This document shows, piece by piece, positions 62,810-64,000 of a stretch of DNA of 64,000 bases. The position numbers and the translations under genes are program-made. Origin of the DNA: Beroe forskalii (lineage: Eukaryota; Ctenophora; Nuda; Beroida; Beroidae); the NCBI GenBank assembly GCA_011033025.1, contig WFMF01000093.1:124001-188000 (forward strand), written 5' to 3'. The notes beneath the pieces are model-generated. The model saw nothing but the letters and a program-made list of their open reading frames with translations. It was not told where the DNA came from and made no database searches. Within the stretch, counting starts at the first letter, position 1; each line of letters begins with the position of its first letter.

Positions 62810-64000
62810 GAAAAGAAAATTGAAATCACACAATTATAGCCCTACGACTGAAGCGGTTAGTAGTCATCCAGAAATGACCTCATTTAAGCGGATTGCCCGC
62901 TGCTACATTCGGAACAGGTGCAGCAAGATCAGCTGCTGGAATTGGATGTTCTGCAGGCGGTACTGCTGCAGTTCCATTGCCGTGGTGGTAAAACTTATAA
63001 TTATGCTGACATAATTTATTAGTTAAGAATTAAGAAAAAAGGTGTTATCAGCTCAGCGTAATAACAGATTAGATGAAATAACTTGACTATTCACTACGTC
63101 TCGCTTATGAGCTCTTATTGTGTGTTAGGTTCGTGCATTCTTTGTTGCGTGGTTTTGAATGACACCCACTGATGGTTCGTGAAATTGCATGTGTTCAATG
63201 TGTAAAATGTCTGCCAAACGCAACAATTTGATAAATTCTTGAGATACGGCATTGTAACTTAGTAACTTTATGTGTCTCCACATCTGTTGGTTTAATGAGG
63301 TTGCATATAGGAAAATCAGGTTTTTGTACCCCTCCATTGTTCTCGTAGATGAGCAACAGTTCTGTCTACTGAAATTATAAAGCAAATAATAAGTGCAGGG
63401 TGAAATATTACTCACCTCCCGAAGTAATAATAATAATAATTCAATCACTATTTCAACAATCAGCTCGTGTGTCTCATGATAAAAGTGTTGTGAAACCTAG
63501 CAATTGACAGTTCTCCATAGTTACCTGACATTATTAATTTGAAAGTTATCAGAGAACGTGTAATTCATAGAGACTAGGTATGTGAATATGTAATATCTTA
63601 ATATAGTGGTAGTTCAACTTTCTAATGTAGGTTACACATGGAAAACATTGGAGCAAGTTAGCAAAAATTATGAATTCGCCAAATTAAATAGATTTCTACT
63701 CTAAGAATAATTTTGAAAATCAGCTCAGCTTAATAACAGATAATAAGAGCACTAGGTTATTCACTGGATCTTATTCCATAAGCTCCAATTGATGGATAGA
63801 TGGATGCATTCTCTTTAGTGTTTTCTTGAAAAAATCCATGGACATGAATGTTTTTGTGTCTTGAATAAGACAATATATAGTAAATCTGCCAGGAGCATCA
63901 ATCTGTACAGATTTTTAGATGCGGGCAACTTTATGCGGGCAACTTTATGCGTCAACATCTGTTGGTGTTTGGTGAGGTTGTTGGGGTCACTCAAAAGGAG
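62810..64000. other. AT-rich end of window, nothing recognised
   Basis: No gene was seen. Phrases such as ATCAGCTCAGC-TAATAACAGAT near 63045 and 63720 and ATCTGTTGGTTT/ATCTGTTGGTGTTT near 63283 and 63957 indicate a diverged direct duplication of about 670 bp. Confidence 0.4.

Noticed and set aside
1-64000. LTR retrotransposon, endogenous retrovirus or Polinton
   Set aside because: I saw no long terminal direct repeats with TG..CA ends, no gag, integrase or capsid motifs, and no protein-primed polymerase motifs.

Overview
The window is nuclear DNA from an animal whose species I cannot name. Genes are split into short exons with GT..AG introns, and the families seen (a RhoGEF, a 7TM receptor, a possible BK-channel beta subunit, a Kazal-like secreted peptide) are metazoan. 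The mobile DNA (a Penelope-like element with a GIY-YIG domain, Helitrons, many inverted-repeat elements) fits an invertebrate with a repeat-rich genome. No bacterial operons, rRNA genes or CRISPR arrays are present.

From 2.6 to 34.4 kb the plus strand carries a long split gene for a Rho guanine-nucleotide exchange factor of the ARHGEF17/ARHGEF10 type. Most exons chain with compatible phases through the DH domain, the PH-like domain and the helical segment that follows. Its introns hold a single-exon 7TM receptor gene (13.4-14.6 kb), a membrane-tail exon on the minus strand (5.9 kb), a two-exon secreted Kazal-like peptide gene on the minus strand (30.4-30.9 kb), very large minisatellites with units of 12, 20, 21, 23 and 55 bp, a 3.6-kb inverted-repeat element and a Penelope-like inverted dimer. 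Several arrays begin exactly at an exon boundary, or are built from the boundary sequence itself.

From 34.5 to 43 kb transposon debris dominates: a TTAA-flanked foldback element, hairpin-bearing tandem repeats, and a decayed Helitron with Rep-domain coding pieces and a good 3' terminus. A related non-autonomous copy at 50.7-52.2 kb shares that terminus. Between them, at 44.6-45.7 kb, is a complete four-exon gene for a two-membrane-span protein resembling BK-channel beta subunits (KCNMB), followed by the first exon of a tandem paralogue. An octamer plus CCAAT triplicate lies 0.94 kb upstream.

From 52 to 64 kb the DNA is AT-rich and mostly repetitive: an 800-bp tandem duplication, a dispersed repeat family interrupted by a 1.5-kb inverted-terminal element, and a frameshifted Ulp1-type cysteine protease fragment. 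The stretch 48.6-50.7 kb is rich in homopolymer runs and may include poor assembly. Frameshifts in several otherwise good coding regions could be real decay or sequencing error; the sequence alone cannot separate these.
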